Source of the DNA: Lewinella sp. JB7
GTDB lineage: Bacteria; Bacteroidota; Bacteroidia; Chitinophagales; Saprospiraceae
Length of the DNA: 64,000 bases
NCBI RefSeq assembly: GCF_024297185.1
Contig: NZ_JANCTD010000003.1
Coordinates: forward strand, 310,001-374,000
Direction: 5' to 3'
Part shown: positions 31,181 through 40,076 of the stretch, piece by piece
Numbering within the stretch: position 1 is the first letter of the stretch
How the letters are laid out: each line of letters opens with the position of its first letter
Made by a program: the position numbers and the translations under genes
The notes under the pieces: generated by a model
The model's database searches: none
What the model saw: the letters and a program-made list of their open reading frames with translations, nothing else
Told to the model about the DNA's origin: nothing

Positions 31181-31960
31181 ATGATCAAGTCCACCTACGT
31201 AAAGTCCAAGCAGCAGTACAAGGTCACCTTCGAACTGCCCCAGGAGCGCGTCGGCGAAAGCCGCGACGTACGGGTACTCGGCAACTTCAACGACTGGAAC
31301 TGGGAGCAGGGCCTTAAGCTGAAGGCCTCTAAAGGATCGTACGCCGGCAACACCGAATTGCCCGCCGGCCATTACCAGTTCCGCTACCTGGTAGACGGTC
31401 ACCACTGGGCCAACGACGACAGCGCCGAGGCTTACACCGACAGCGGACACGGCTCCACCAACTGCTGCTTCTCCCTGGAGCAGGTACAGGAAGCCGCCAA
31501 AGCCGCCCCCAAGAAGAAGGCCGCCGCCGCGAAGAAGGCACCCGCCAAAAAGACCGCGAAGCAGGATACCACCATCAAGGCCGCGGCCGGTGCCCCCGCC
31601 AGCAAACCGGTCATGACGCCCCAGGACAAGCCCATGGCCGACGCGAAGACCAAGAAGACCGCCGCCCCGAAAAAGGCCGCCGCCCCCAAAAAAGCCACCA
31701 AGGCTAAGGGCGACGATCTAAAGAAGATCGAGGGCGTAGGCCCCAAAATCGCCGGTCTGCTGAACAAGGCCGGGATCAACACTTACGCCGACCTCGCCGG
31801 TGCCAGTGAAAAGAAACTTGCCGACGTGCTGCAGGAGGCCGGAGCCCGCTTCCGCCTGGCTAAGCCCGATACCTGGCAGGAACAGGCCAAACTGGCCGCC
31901 GCCGGAAAGACCGAAGAGCTGAAGAAGCTTCAGGACGAGCTGAAGGGCGGCCGGAAGTAA
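31181..31960 (+). CDS. CBM48 glycogen-binding protein with Lys/Ala linker and helix-hairpin-helix domain
   Basis: 259 residues from the ATG at 31181, set by the promoter just upstream. Three parts: residues 10-100 are a CBM48/isoamylase N-terminal fold (VLGNFNDWN, AGHYQFRYLVDG) as found in AMPK-beta and GlgB; residues 103-176 are a histone H1-like Lys/Ala/Pro linker; residues 178-230 form a helix-hairpin-helix domain (LKKIEGVGPKIAGLLNKAGI) like those in DNA-binding or ribosome-linked proteins. No signal peptide. It lies before glgB, so glycogen binding is likely, while the linker and HhH suggest nucleic-acid contact. I know no named family with this exact order; each part is recognised, the combined role is not. 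Confidence 0.7.
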   Translation: MIKSTYVKSKQQYKVTFELPQERVGESRDVRVLGNFNDWNWEQGLKLKASKGSYAGNTELPAGHYQFRYLVDGHHWANDDSAEAYTDSGHGSTNCCFSLEQVQEAAKAAPKKKAAAAKKAPAKKTAKQDTTIKAAAGAPASKPVMTPQDKPMADAKTKKTAAPKKAAAPKKATKAKGDDLKKIEGVGPKIAGLLNKAGINTYADLAGASEKKLADVLQEAGARFRLAKPDTWQEQAKLAAAGKTEELKKLQDELKGGRK

Positions 31961-31988
31961 TTCCTACGAGCTTAAGACTATTTTCCTG

Positions 31989-32027
31989 ACGGGATCCGGG
32001 CCATGCGGTCACCGGGTCCCGTTTTTT
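31989..32027 (+). terminator. Intrinsic terminator after the CBM48-HhH gene
   Basis: An 11-bp stem (ACGGGATCCGG with CCGGGTCCCGT, one G-U pair) around a 12-base loop, followed by six T at 32022-32027. It ends 171 bases before glgB, so glgB probably has its own promoter. Confidence 0.88.
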
Positions 32028-32197
32028 ATGGGGTACGCTTTCGCGCTGGCGCAAGTGTACAGGGCGGCGTTTGGCCCCGGGCCGGTGGTCCGTGAAGGGC
32101 GCGTACCGCCTTTATCTCCGAGAACCCGTCAATGCGCTTAACATCCACCGGCCTTTGGCGTTACCAAACGTAAATCGGATCATCACCACCAAAATTA

Positions 32198-34162
32198 TTG
32201 CCTGTGCCAGTGCCTGCTACCGTTACCTCACACTCCCTCTTCACCGATTACGACATCAACCTATTTCGCGCCGGAAAGAACTTCCGCATCTACGATAAAC
32301 TCGGCAGCCACGTCATCGAAGTGGACGGGAAACGCGGTACCTATTTCGCGGTATGGGCGCCGAGCGCTAAGTCGGTAGGCGTGATCGGTGACTTTAACGG
32401 TTGGAACCGGGACGGCCACCGTCTCTTTCCCCGCTGGGACAGTAGCGGTATCTACGAGGGCTTCATCGAAGGCGTCGAGAGCGGCACGGTATATAAATAC
32501 GCGGTCGAAAGTCAGAACGGCGAGCAACTCGAAAAGGGAGATCCCTACGCTCGGCTCTGGGAAACGCCGCCGAAGACCGCCAGCATCGTGTGGGACACCT
32601 TCTACGAGTGGGAAGACGAAAGCTGGATGAAGGATCGCTACCGCCACAACGGTATCGACCGGCCCTACTCGGTCTACGAAGTGCACCTCGGCAGCTGGAA
32701 GAAGAACGAAAAGAACGAGAGCCTCTCGTACCGTGAGCTCGCCACGGAACTGGTCGACTACGTGCGGCGGATGAACTATACCCACGTCGAGTTCCTACCG
32801 GTCATGGAGCACCCCTACTTCCCGAGTTGGGGGTACCAGATCACCGGATATTTTGCCCCGTCGAGCCGCTTCGGGGGGCCGCAGGATTTCATGTACCTGG
32901 TCGACAAATTGCACACGGCGGGCATCGGCGTCATCCTTGACTGGGTCCCCAGTCACTTTCCTAACGACGCCCACGGTCTGGCTCAGTTCGACGGCACCCA
33001 CCTCTACGACCACGCCGATCCGCGCAAGGGCTTCCACCCCGACTGGAAGAGCGCGATCTTCAACTACGGACGTAACGAAGTCCGTTCGTTTCTGATCTCC
33101 AATGCACTGTTCTGGCTCGACCGCTACCACATCGACGGCCTGCGCGTGGACGCCGTAGCTTCCATGCTGTACCTCGACTACAGCCGTAAGGCCGGGGAGT
33201 GGATCCCGAACCAGTACGGGGGTAACGAGAACCTGGAGGCCATCGACTTCATCCGGGAGTTCAACGAAGCGGTTTACCGCGACTTCCCCGATACGATGAC
33301 AATCGCCGAGGAATCCACTGCCTTCAGCGGCGTAAGCCGCCCCACCTACATCGGCGGACTCGGTTTCGGGCAGAAGTGGATGATGGGCTGGATGCACGAC
33401 ACCCTGAATTACTTCAAGAACGATCCGGTTCACCGCAGCTACCACCACGGCGAACTGACCTTCTCCCTCGTGTATGCCTTCAGCGAAAATTTCATGTTAC
33501 CGTTGAGCCACGACGAGGTGGTCCATGGTAAGGGTCCCCTCATCGACCGGATGCCCGGCGACGAATGGCAGCGGTTCGCGAATATGCGCCTGCTCTACGG
33601 CTACATGATGACCCACCCGGGGAGTAAACTGAACTTTATGGGCGGTGAATTCGGGCAGACCAGTGAATGGAGCATCGAGCGCGGCATCGACTGGAGCCTG
33701 ACGCAGTACAAGCCCCACGCCACGCTCCAGAAGTTCGTGGCGGACCTCAACGATCTCTACCGTAGCACGACCGCCCTCTACGAGTACGCCTACGACCCGA
33801 AAGGTTTCGAATGGATCGATATCGGTGATCACCAGCACAGCGTACTCAGCTACCTGCGCCGGGGAAAGGACGAAGAGGACATCGTGGCCATCATCCACAA
33901 CTTCACGCCGACCGTTCGCAACAAGTACCGCATCGGAGTGCCCTTCGCGGGCAGTTATGAGCCCGTCATCAACAGCGACGACGAGCAGTACGGCGGTACC
34001 GGCAACTACTCGCTGGAAACCATGTCGTCAGTCCCCAGCGAATGGAACGGCCGTCCCAACCACATCGAGCTCACCCTTCCCCCCCTGGCTACGCTCGTCT
34101 TCCGTTTCCGGTCGGCGGCAAAGGCCAAAAAGGGAGCGAAGAAGTCGGCGAAGAAGAAGTAA
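32198..34162 (+). CDS. glgB: 1,4-alpha-glucan branching enzyme
   Basis: 654 residues in the longest form, which begins at a TTG; GTG codons at 32204 and 32210 are also possible, and there is no ATG that keeps the conserved lead-in SLFTDYDINLF. N-terminal CBM48 (about 55-140, GDFNGWNRDG), then a GH13 barrel: GWGYQITGYFAP-type block, nucleophile Asp318 in GLRVDAV, acid/base Glu371 in IAEES, and Asp439 in LSHDEVVHG. C-terminal all-beta domain follows, ending in a basic tail KAKKGAKKSAKKK that is not part of the enzyme fold. It makes alpha-1,6 branches in glycogen. The lactonase gene converges 4 bases after its stop. Confidence 0.93.
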   Translation: MPVPVPATVTSHSLFTDYDINLFRAGKNFRIYDKLGSHVIEVDGKRGTYFAVWAPSAKSVGVIGDFNGWNRDGHRLFPRWDSSGIYEGFIEGVESGTVYKYAVESQNGEQLEKGDPYARLWETPPKTASIVWDTFYEWEDESWMKDRYRHNGIDRPYSVYEVHLGSWKKNEKNESLSYRELATELVDYVRRMNYTHVEFLPVMEHPYFPSWGYQITGYFAPSSRFGGPQDFMYLVDKLHTAGIGVILDWVPSHFPNDAHGLAQFDGTHLYDHADPRKGFHPDWKSAIFNYGRNEVRSFLISNALFWLDRYHIDGLRVDAVASMLYLDYSRKAGEWIPNQYGGNENLEAIDFIREFNEAVYRDFPDTMTIAEESTAFSGVSRPTYIGGLGFGQKWMMGWMHDTLNYFKNDPVHRSYHHGELTFSLVYAFSENFMLPLSHDEVVHGKGPLIDRMPGDEWQRFANMRLLYGYMMTHPGSKLNFMGGEFGQTSEWSIERGIDWSLTQYKPHATLQKFVADLNDLYRSTTALYEYAYDPKGFEWIDIGDHQHSVLSYLRRGKDEEDIVAIIHNFTPTVRNKYRIGVPFAGSYEPVINSDDEQYGGTGNYSLETMSSVPSEWNGRPNHIELTLPPLATLVFRFRSAAKAKKGAKKSAKKK

Positions 34163-34166
34163 GGAC

Positions 34167-35279
34167 CTAGAACAGAATGCAGACGGGAACGGGCGCCGAT
34201 ACCGAACTCACGTAATCGAGGAGTCCGGTGTCGGCGTCGCGCCGGAGCGTCGTGATGTTCTTGGAGCGCTGGTTCGCGACCAGAAGAAAATCTTCCCGTG
34301 GAGATAAGGCGAAATTGCGGGGCCAGTCGCCCGCTACGGGCTCGTGCTCGAGCGTGGTCAGGGCGCCCGTCGCTTGGTCGATGGCGTAGGCTACGATGCT
34401 GTTATGTCCGCGATTGGAGCCGTACAGAAAGCGGCCGTCGGTGCTCACGTGCACGTCCGCGCAAAAGCTCTCTCCGGCGAAGTCGTCGGGCAGCGTGGAC
34501 CAGCTATCGCGGACCGTCAGCTTACCGTCCCTGCGCTCCAGCTGGGTGACCGTGCTGTTCAGCTCGTTGATGACGTAGATCCACCGTCCGTTGGGATGGA
34601 CCGAGAGGTGGCGGGGGCCGGCGCCGTCCTTCATTTTCGCGGCCGGGGGGGTCATGGGGATGAGCGCCTCCCGCGCCGTATCGATGCGGTAATGCCAGAC
34701 CTCATCGGTGCCCAGGTCGACGCTGAGGACTTCGGTGCCGCCGTTCAGAAAGTAGGAGGAATGGGCGTGGGGTGTTTCCGCGCCGCGTTGGCGGTGGTCC
34801 TGCAGGTCGAGGGGCTCGGATAAGTTCCCCCGGCCGTCGATCCGCAGCAACTCTGCGTTGCCTCCATTGTAGTTCGCCACCATCACGTAGCCCTGCGGGC
34901 CGACGTTGACGTGGCACGGGCCGTTGCCGCCGGACGTTTGCCGGTTGCGTACGCTTAGGCTGTCACCGGCAACGGCGAACGATACCACCCGGCCGTCCCC
35001 CTGCTGGACTTGTTCGACCGACACCAGCACGCTACGGTCGGTACTGTACGCGAGGAAACTGGGGTTTTCGGCCTCTACTACCCGCCCCCGATTGGTGACC
35101 GTACCGTCCGCCACGAGGGCAAAGCGGTAGATGCCGGGTTCGTGGACCCCGGGATCGTCGTAAGTCCCCAGGAGAAAGGTCTCTTCGCTCGGTGAATTGG
35201 AGGGGGATTCCGATACGCCGCCGGGGCGGGAGCAGGCGCCTACGGCAGCCAGGGTCAGGAAAAGGATAAGGTAACGCAT
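34167..35279 (-). CDS. Lactonase-family beta-propeller lipoprotein
   Basis: 370 residues. Lipoprotein signal with lipobox GAC-S (Cys16). The body is a seven-bladed propeller of the 6-phosphogluconolactonase (YbhE/Pgl) group: ENPSFLAYS, GPCHVNVGPQGYVMVANYNGGN, DGAGPRHLSVHPNGRWIYVINELNSTV and SFCADVHVSTDGRFLYGSNRGHNSI. The cytoplasmic members hydrolyse 6-phosphogluconolactone; this copy is exported, so a sugar-lactone or other lactone outside the cytoplasm is more likely. It is divergent in context: glgB converges from the left and the TonB-dependent receptor lies upstream at the right on the same strand with a 32-base gap. Confidence 0.83.
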   Translation of the reverse strand: MRYLILFLTLAAVGACSRPGGVSESPSNSPSEETFLLGTYDDPGVHEPGIYRFALVADGTVTNRGRVVEAENPSFLAYSTDRSVLVSVEQVQQGDGRVVSFAVAGDSLSVRNRQTSGGNGPCHVNVGPQGYVMVANYNGGNAELLRIDGRGNLSEPLDLQDHRQRGAETPHAHSSYFLNGGTEVLSVDLGTDEVWHYRIDTAREALIPMTPPAAKMKDGAGPRHLSVHPNGRWIYVINELNSTVTQLERRDGKLTVRDSWSTLPDDFAGESFCADVHVSTDGRFLYGSNRGHNSIVAYAIDQATGALTTLEHEPVAGDWPRNFALSPREDFLLVANQRSKNITTLRRDADTGLLDYVSSVSAPVPVCILF

Positions 35280-35311
35280 GGGGGAAAGGTACGCTACCCC
35301 ACCGGTAACCG

Positions 35312-37318
35312 CTAGGGCGTTACGGACACTCCTACGAACCAGTTTCTACCGGGAGCCGGTTGGTAATAGCGCCCCCCGAACTGCGGATTCAGGTCATTGC
35401 CGAAGCTCATGCGCTCGTCGAGCAAGTTGCTACCCCCCAGGAAAAAATCCAACTCCGAACGGGCGATCGTCCCGCGCCACCCCGCCCGGGCGCGGAGCAG
35501 GTGGTAAGCTTCCCCGGATACCGTCCCCGCGTCGTTGAGGGGGATGGCGTCGGTGTAGTTTTCGGTGACGGTCAGGTAGAGACCGGCGGGAAGCCGAAAC
35601 CGGGCCTCCAGATTAACGATGTGGGGAGCCGTGCCCGGCAACCGGTTGCCGGAATAATCCGTTCCGCCGCGGGCGTAGGTGCCGTAAGTGAAGCGGTGAT
35701 AGGTGTAACTACCGTAGAGATCCAACCACGGACCGGCGGCATAATCCAGTTGGAATTCCAGCCCCCGCTGCTCCGTATTCCCGGCATTGCGGAAGAGCGT
35801 GGTGCCGCGGGCGTCGGAGTAGGTACTGATGGTTTCGGTCAGGCGTAGGTAGAACAGGGCAAGCTCGTAGGCGACCCGGCCCCGCCGGCCCTTGGCGCCG
35901 ACCTCGTAATTCGTGCCCCGTTCCGGGCGTAGCGCCGTATTGATGGAGCCCTCGTTGGTGCGGAACTCATCCAGCGTCGGCGGACTGAAACCGCTGCTGA
36001 TGCTTCCGTACAGACTCCACGACCCGAAATCACGGAGTGCCGCGAGGCGCGGACTCGCGACGCCGCGCAGGTTGCTCTCCGTGATGCCGACCGGGCCGTC
36101 GGCACTGAAGGTCCGGTCTACCCGATAGCCGAGGTCATTCAGGCTCAGGCCGGCGGAAAAGCGCCAGTCATCAATAGTATACTGGGCCTGGAAAAACAGG
36201 ATCCGTTGCGTGCTGAGGATCTCGTCGCTGAAGTTCAGCTCCGTGGGCGTGCCGGATTCGTTGCCGAAATTATTGGCCATCCGGTACTGGAGCTGGCTTT
36301 CCGCCCCGAGGGATAGGTTCAGTACGGAGGTACGCAGCGGCAGGGCGTAATCGAAGGCCGTGCGGCCGCCGACGCCAAGGTTAGTTTCCCGTTTATAGTC
36401 GAAGTTGAAGGGGTGGTCGAAGTAAAACCCGGTGCCGTACAGGGTAGTCTGGTTGCTCCACCGGCCCCGCGCCCACTCCTGGGTAAGCCCCACCAACAGG
36501 TTGTCGTAGTTGATGCTGGCGTTCGTCTCGGCACTGCCGGGCCGTGCCTGCCGGGGGTCGGCGGCGTACTGCTCCGCATTTAAACCGCCGGGCAGGTCGT
36601 AGCCCAGCCGGGTGTACAGGGCGTGCAGGCTAAAATTCCGGTGGGGAGAAACCGACCAGCGCGCGGACGCCTGAGCGGTTTGTCGCCGGAGAGAGGAGTG
36701 GTCGCGGTAGCCCTCGGTTTGTTGGTGGGTCACCCGCAACTGGTAATGGTGCGGCCCTGCGTCGTCCGCTCTTCCCGAAGGCCATTGCACCCGCGCGCCC
36801 GCCCGGAAGAAACCAAACGAACCGCCGGAAACATCCAGCGTGGCCGGACGCGCCAGGGTATCCGTGGAAAGCAGAAGCGTGCCCGCCGTACCCGCTCCGA
36901 AGAGACTTCCGGCCGGACCGCGGATCAGTTCTACCCGGTCGATATTGTTGACGTCCAGAAAGTTGAGCGGCGTATCTCCGCCCGGTTCCGTCAGGGGGAT
37001 GCCGTTCCAGTACACCTTGATGTTCCGGACGCCGAAGGGACTGCGCAGCGTACTGCCCCGCACGCTGATGCGGTAGCTGCCGGGTGCCCGCTCCTCGAAG
37101 CGCACGCCGGGTAAGCGGTTCATCGCGGGTAACAGATCGGCGGCGGGATACTGCCGTAACTCCCCGGTACGGAGGGTACTGATGCTGGCCGCGACCCGCC
37201 GGGCCGGCAGCTGGTCGCGAAATCCGACCACGGTAGCGTCGGGCAGGGTGTACAGGGTGTCGGACTGGGCCGCTAACTGCTGCGAAAGGAACAGCAGGAG
37301 AAAAAAGTATCGGTACAT
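35312..37318 (-). CDS. TonB-dependent outer-membrane receptor
   Basis: 668 residues. Signal peptide (ending LAAQ), a TonB-box-like TLPDATVVG, and a plug domain (about 45-155) with RRVAASISTL, LPGVRFEERAPG, IRGPAGSLFGAGTAG and a final LLLSTD. The rest is a beta-barrel with alternating aromatic strands; it ends in NWFVGVSVTP rather than a terminal Phe. There is no N-terminal CarboxypepD_reg or SusC domain, so it is the small siderophore/vitamin-type receptor. The ligand cannot be named. It follows arginine deiminase by 9 bases on the same strand, an unusual pairing that suggests co-transcription. Confidence 0.87.
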   Translation of the reverse strand: MYRYFFLLLFLSQQLAAQSDTLYTLPDATVVGFRDQLPARRVAASISTLRTGELRQYPAADLLPAMNRLPGVRFEERAPGSYRISVRGSTLRSPFGVRNIKVYWNGIPLTEPGGDTPLNFLDVNNIDRVELIRGPAGSLFGAGTAGTLLLSTDTLARPATLDVSGGSFGFFRAGARVQWPSGRADDAGPHHYQLRVTHQQTEGYRDHSSLRRQTAQASARWSVSPHRNFSLHALYTRLGYDLPGGLNAEQYAADPRQARPGSAETNASINYDNLLVGLTQEWARGRWSNQTTLYGTGFYFDHPFNFDYKRETNLGVGGRTAFDYALPLRTSVLNLSLGAESQLQYRMANNFGNESGTPTELNFSDEILSTQRILFFQAQYTIDDWRFSAGLSLNDLGYRVDRTFSADGPVGITESNLRGVASPRLAALRDFGSWSLYGSISSGFSPPTLDEFRTNEGSINTALRPERGTNYEVGAKGRRGRVAYELALFYLRLTETISTYSDARGTTLFRNAGNTEQRGLEFQLDYAAGPWLDLYGSYTYHRFTYGTYARGGTDYSGNRLPGTAPHIVNLEARFRLPAGLYLTVTENYTDAIPLNDAGTVSGEAYHLLRARAGWRGTIARSELDFFLGGSNLLDERMSFGNDLNPQFGGRYYQPAPGRNWFVGVSVTP

Positions 37319-37327
37319 GGTCGTGAT

Positions 37328-38584
37328 TTACCCGCGTTCCACCGGGCAGGTCATACAGTGGCTACCGCCCCGCCCCCGGCTGAGTTCCGCGCTGGGCAGC
37401 GTGATGATCGTCTTGTTCAGGGAGTTAACATCGACTTCGCCGGCTTTGATCTGCTTCAGCAGGTGTTTTGCCTTTACGATGGTATAACCGTTACGCGCGA
37501 GGGTTGCGGCGGTGACCGGGTTGCGGTCGTAGGTAAGGGCGATTCCCGGGGCCAGGGCGACCAGGTTACAGCCGTCGGTCCACTGCTCCCGCTCTTGAAA
37601 GGGGCTGCGTCCGTCGCCGGCGGAGATGAAGTTAGCAACGGGGTCGATTTCCTGGAGGATGCATTCCTTCAGGCTGGTATAGGTAGCCGTGCCGCCCGAA
37701 CTGCGCCACACCTCCACGCCGGCCTGCCGCCCGCCTTCGGCGATGATGGGTTGGTAACTGACGTAGTCGTGGGTATCGATCTGGGTAAAGATGGTGTCCA
37801 GGTGCATAAAACTCCGCTCGGCGGGTACGCTGACCCGGACGACGTTGCGCACCACGCCCCGTTCGAACAGGTGATTGGCCAGTTTGCGAATGCTGTAGGT
37901 ATTGGACCGCTCGCTGTCGCCGATGAGCAAATAGTCCCGGTTGAGTAACATGACGTCTCCACCCTCGAGAAATACTTTCTCCCCCAATTTACTGGGCGGG
38001 AAGGTGTCGACATCGTTAAGATTGATGACGCGATCGCTCTTCCACAGTTCGGCGAACATGGGGTGGGCGATGATGACCAGCCGCGTGAGGAAGTTCTCGC
38101 GGCTCCGGGCCTGTTTGGCGGCCTTGGTGACCAGGATATGGTCGTTGAGGGTGACGGCGATGTCGCGGGTGAAGATGAAATTGGGGATGGGATCGAAGAG
38201 GACCCGGTCGGACTTAGCGGCGTAGCCGGTGATGAGCACTTCGGCCAGTTCGGCGGGCGGCAGCTCGGCCAGCTTCGTCGCGTAGCCGGCGGGGAGCTCC
38301 TCGAAGTTGATGATGAGGTCGAGGGTTTCGGCCGTGGCCTCCGGGGAGGCGGCAATGGCTTCTTCTACGAGCTTGCCGATCTCGAGCACGCCGCCGTCGC
38401 CGAGAAAGGCGTGCAGCACGTCGGTGAAGACGTCATGCTCCTCCTGCAGGCGGGGCAGGTAAACGATGTCGTCGAAGAGCAGTTCCTCGGCCCGTCGCGG
38501 TGTTATGGTGGAGGTGCCGGCATCGGGGCGGTGGACGATGACCCGGCGCAGGGGCGAAATTTCGGAGTTTACTTGGATGGGCAT
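37328..38584 (-). CDS. arcA: Arginine deiminase
   Basis: 418 residues, the normal family length. Landmarks: SPLRRVIVHRPD at the start, FTRDIAVTL, FLEGGDVMLLNRD, SFMHLDTIFTQ with the catalytic His, and a C-terminal RGGSHCMTCP with nucleophile Cys410. It hydrolyses L-arginine to citrulline and ammonia. The ornithine carbamoyltransferase and carbamate kinase of a full ADI pathway are not next to it. A TonB-dependent receptor gene follows after 9 bases and is probably in the same transcript, so the gene may serve arginine use as a nitrogen source rather than ATP production. Confidence 0.93.
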   Translation of the reverse strand: MPIQVNSEISPLRRVIVHRPDAGTSTITPRRAEELLFDDIVYLPRLQEEHDVFTDVLHAFLGDGGVLEIGKLVEEAIAASPEATAETLDLIINFEELPAGYATKLAELPPAELAEVLITGYAAKSDRVLFDPIPNFIFTRDIAVTLNDHILVTKAAKQARSRENFLTRLVIIAHPMFAELWKSDRVINLNDVDTFPPSKLGEKVFLEGGDVMLLNRDYLLIGDSERSNTYSIRKLANHLFERGVVRNVVRVSVPAERSFMHLDTIFTQIDTHDYVSYQPIIAEGGRQAGVEVWRSSGGTATYTSLKECILQEIDPVANFISAGDGRSPFQEREQWTDGCNLVALAPGIALTYDRNPVTAATLARNGYTIVKAKHLLKQIKAGEVDVNSLNKTIITLPSAELSRGRGGSHCMTCPVERG

Positions 38585-38720
38585 GCGGGCGAAGGTAGGG
38601 CGGCGGGCGCGCGGGAGCCAGCCACGGGGTAAAATCTAAAAAAAAGCCAAAAATTGTAGCGTGATCGGACGAAGGTCCGGAAATTAGCCGTTAGAGCTAG
38701 ACGTACGATTCGAGACTGCC

Positions 38721-40067
38721 ATGAAACAACTACTGACCGGACTTTTCCTATTCCTTTCCCTCCTTGCCACCGCTAATTCCGCACCCTTTACCTGGACCGC
38801 CGAAGAAATCAGCGACCAGGAGGCCTACATCGATCGGTACAAGAAGATCGCCATGCAGGAAATGGAACGCTCCGGCGTCCCCGCCAGCATAAAACTGGCC
38901 CAGGGCATCCTGGAAAGTGATTCCGGTCGTAGTTACCTGGCCCGGACGGCTAAGAACCACTTCGGCATCAAGTGCGGCAGCAACTGGAACGGCGACAAAG
39001 TCTACCGCGAAGACGACGACTACGACGATCGTGGCCGCCTCACGAAGAGCTGCTTCCGGCAGTACCGCAACGCCGACGCCAGCTTCGTGGCGCACTCCGA
39101 GTTTCTCCGCGACCCGCGCAAGAGTTTTCGCTACGGCTTCCTCTTCCGGCTCGAGCCCATGGACTACAAGGCCTGGGCCCGGGGACTCCGCAAGTCGGGT
39201 TACGCGACCAACCCCCGCTACCCCGAACTGCTGATCACCCTGATCGAGCGGCACAAACTCGACCAGTACGACCGCCCCGGAGCCACCACCCCGATTAATA
39301 TTGAAGTGCCGGTGGAGGAAGCCATCACGGGCATCCTCAATACCAACGACGTGAGCTATTTCGTCAGCGAGGCCCCGCTGAGCGTGCAGGAAGTCGCCCG
39401 CAAGGTAGACCTCAGCGTGCGGCGCCTACTGGACTACAACGAAGAGTTGGTCAGCGAAAACCAGCTGGTGGATTCCCGCGAGCGGATCTTCATCCAGAAG
39501 AAGCGGCGTTCCTACCGGGGCCCCGAACGCTACCACACGGTTGCCGCCGGGGAGGACCTGTACGATATCGCCCAGCAGTACGGACTCCGCATTAAGAACC
39601 TTGCCCGCCGCAACCGCGTAGGTGAACAGGCCGACCCCGCCGCCGGGGAGCAGATCAAACTCCGGGGAAGCAAGGTGCGCACCGCCCCGCGCCTGGAAAA
39701 CCCGAATGTAAGTGCGCGTCCCGTACGTCCGGTCATCCCGCCGACCTCGGTCGTGGAACCCGACGAGGACGGCTTTCTGGACATGGGCCAACCGGATACG
39801 GACATCCCCCCCTACAACCCTACCGCTCCGACACCCCAACCCGACCCCCGTCCCGTGGTATCTCCCGACCAACCCGTCGTGACCCCGCCGGCCACCACGC
39901 CCGCCGGCAACCCCAATCGCCCCGCGGCCGGCTACCACGCCGTGCAGGCTGGCGATACGCTCTACGGCATCAGCCGGCGCTACGGCGTCAGCGTCGAAGA
40001 ACTCAAACGGCTGAACGCCCTGACCGGCAATACCATTTCCGTCGGCCAACAATTGCGGATACGGTAA
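38721..40067 (+). CDS. Glucosaminidase-domain protein with LysM repeats
   Basis: 448 residues. Signal peptide (ending TANSAP). Residues 35-175 are a GH73/glucosaminidase domain of the FlgJ/LytG type: SIKLAQGILESDSGRS with the catalytic Glu, KNHFGIKC and a following FRQYRNADASFVAHSEFL. Then a LysM-like region around 215-255, a second at 278-320 (YHTVAAGEDLYDIAQQYG), a Pro/Thr-rich linker (325-400) and a C-terminal LysM (403-447, YHAVQAGDTLYGISRRYG). It should cut the N-acetylglucosamine side of peptidoglycan in the periplasm. The outer-membrane barrel gene follows after 9 bases. Confidence 0.88.
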   Translation: MKQLLTGLFLFLSLLATANSAPFTWTAEEISDQEAYIDRYKKIAMQEMERSGVPASIKLAQGILESDSGRSYLARTAKNHFGIKCGSNWNGDKVYREDDDYDDRGRLTKSCFRQYRNADASFVAHSEFLRDPRKSFRYGFLFRLEPMDYKAWARGLRKSGYATNPRYPELLITLIERHKLDQYDRPGATTPINIEVPVEEAITGILNTNDVSYFVSEAPLSVQEVARKVDLSVRRLLDYNEELVSENQLVDSRERIFIQKKRRSYRGPERYHTVAAGEDLYDIAQQYGLRIKNLARRNRVGEQADPAAGEQIKLRGSKVRTAPRLENPNVSARPVRPVIPPTSVVEPDEDGFLDMGQPDTDIPPYNPTAPTPQPDPRPVVSPDQPVVTPPATTPAGNPNRPAAGYHAVQAGDTLYGISRRYGVSVEELKRLNALTGNTISVGQQLRIR

Positions 40068-40076
40068 CTTACCTCC

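Noticed and set aside
31181-34162. CBM48-HhH gene and glgB as one operon
   Set aside because: A strong terminator at 31989-32027 and a 237-base gap separate them; they are more likely neighbours with separate promoters.
37328-38584. Full arginine deiminase (ADI) energy pathway
   Set aside because: Only arcA is present; no carbamoyltransferase, carbamate kinase or antiporter lies nearby.
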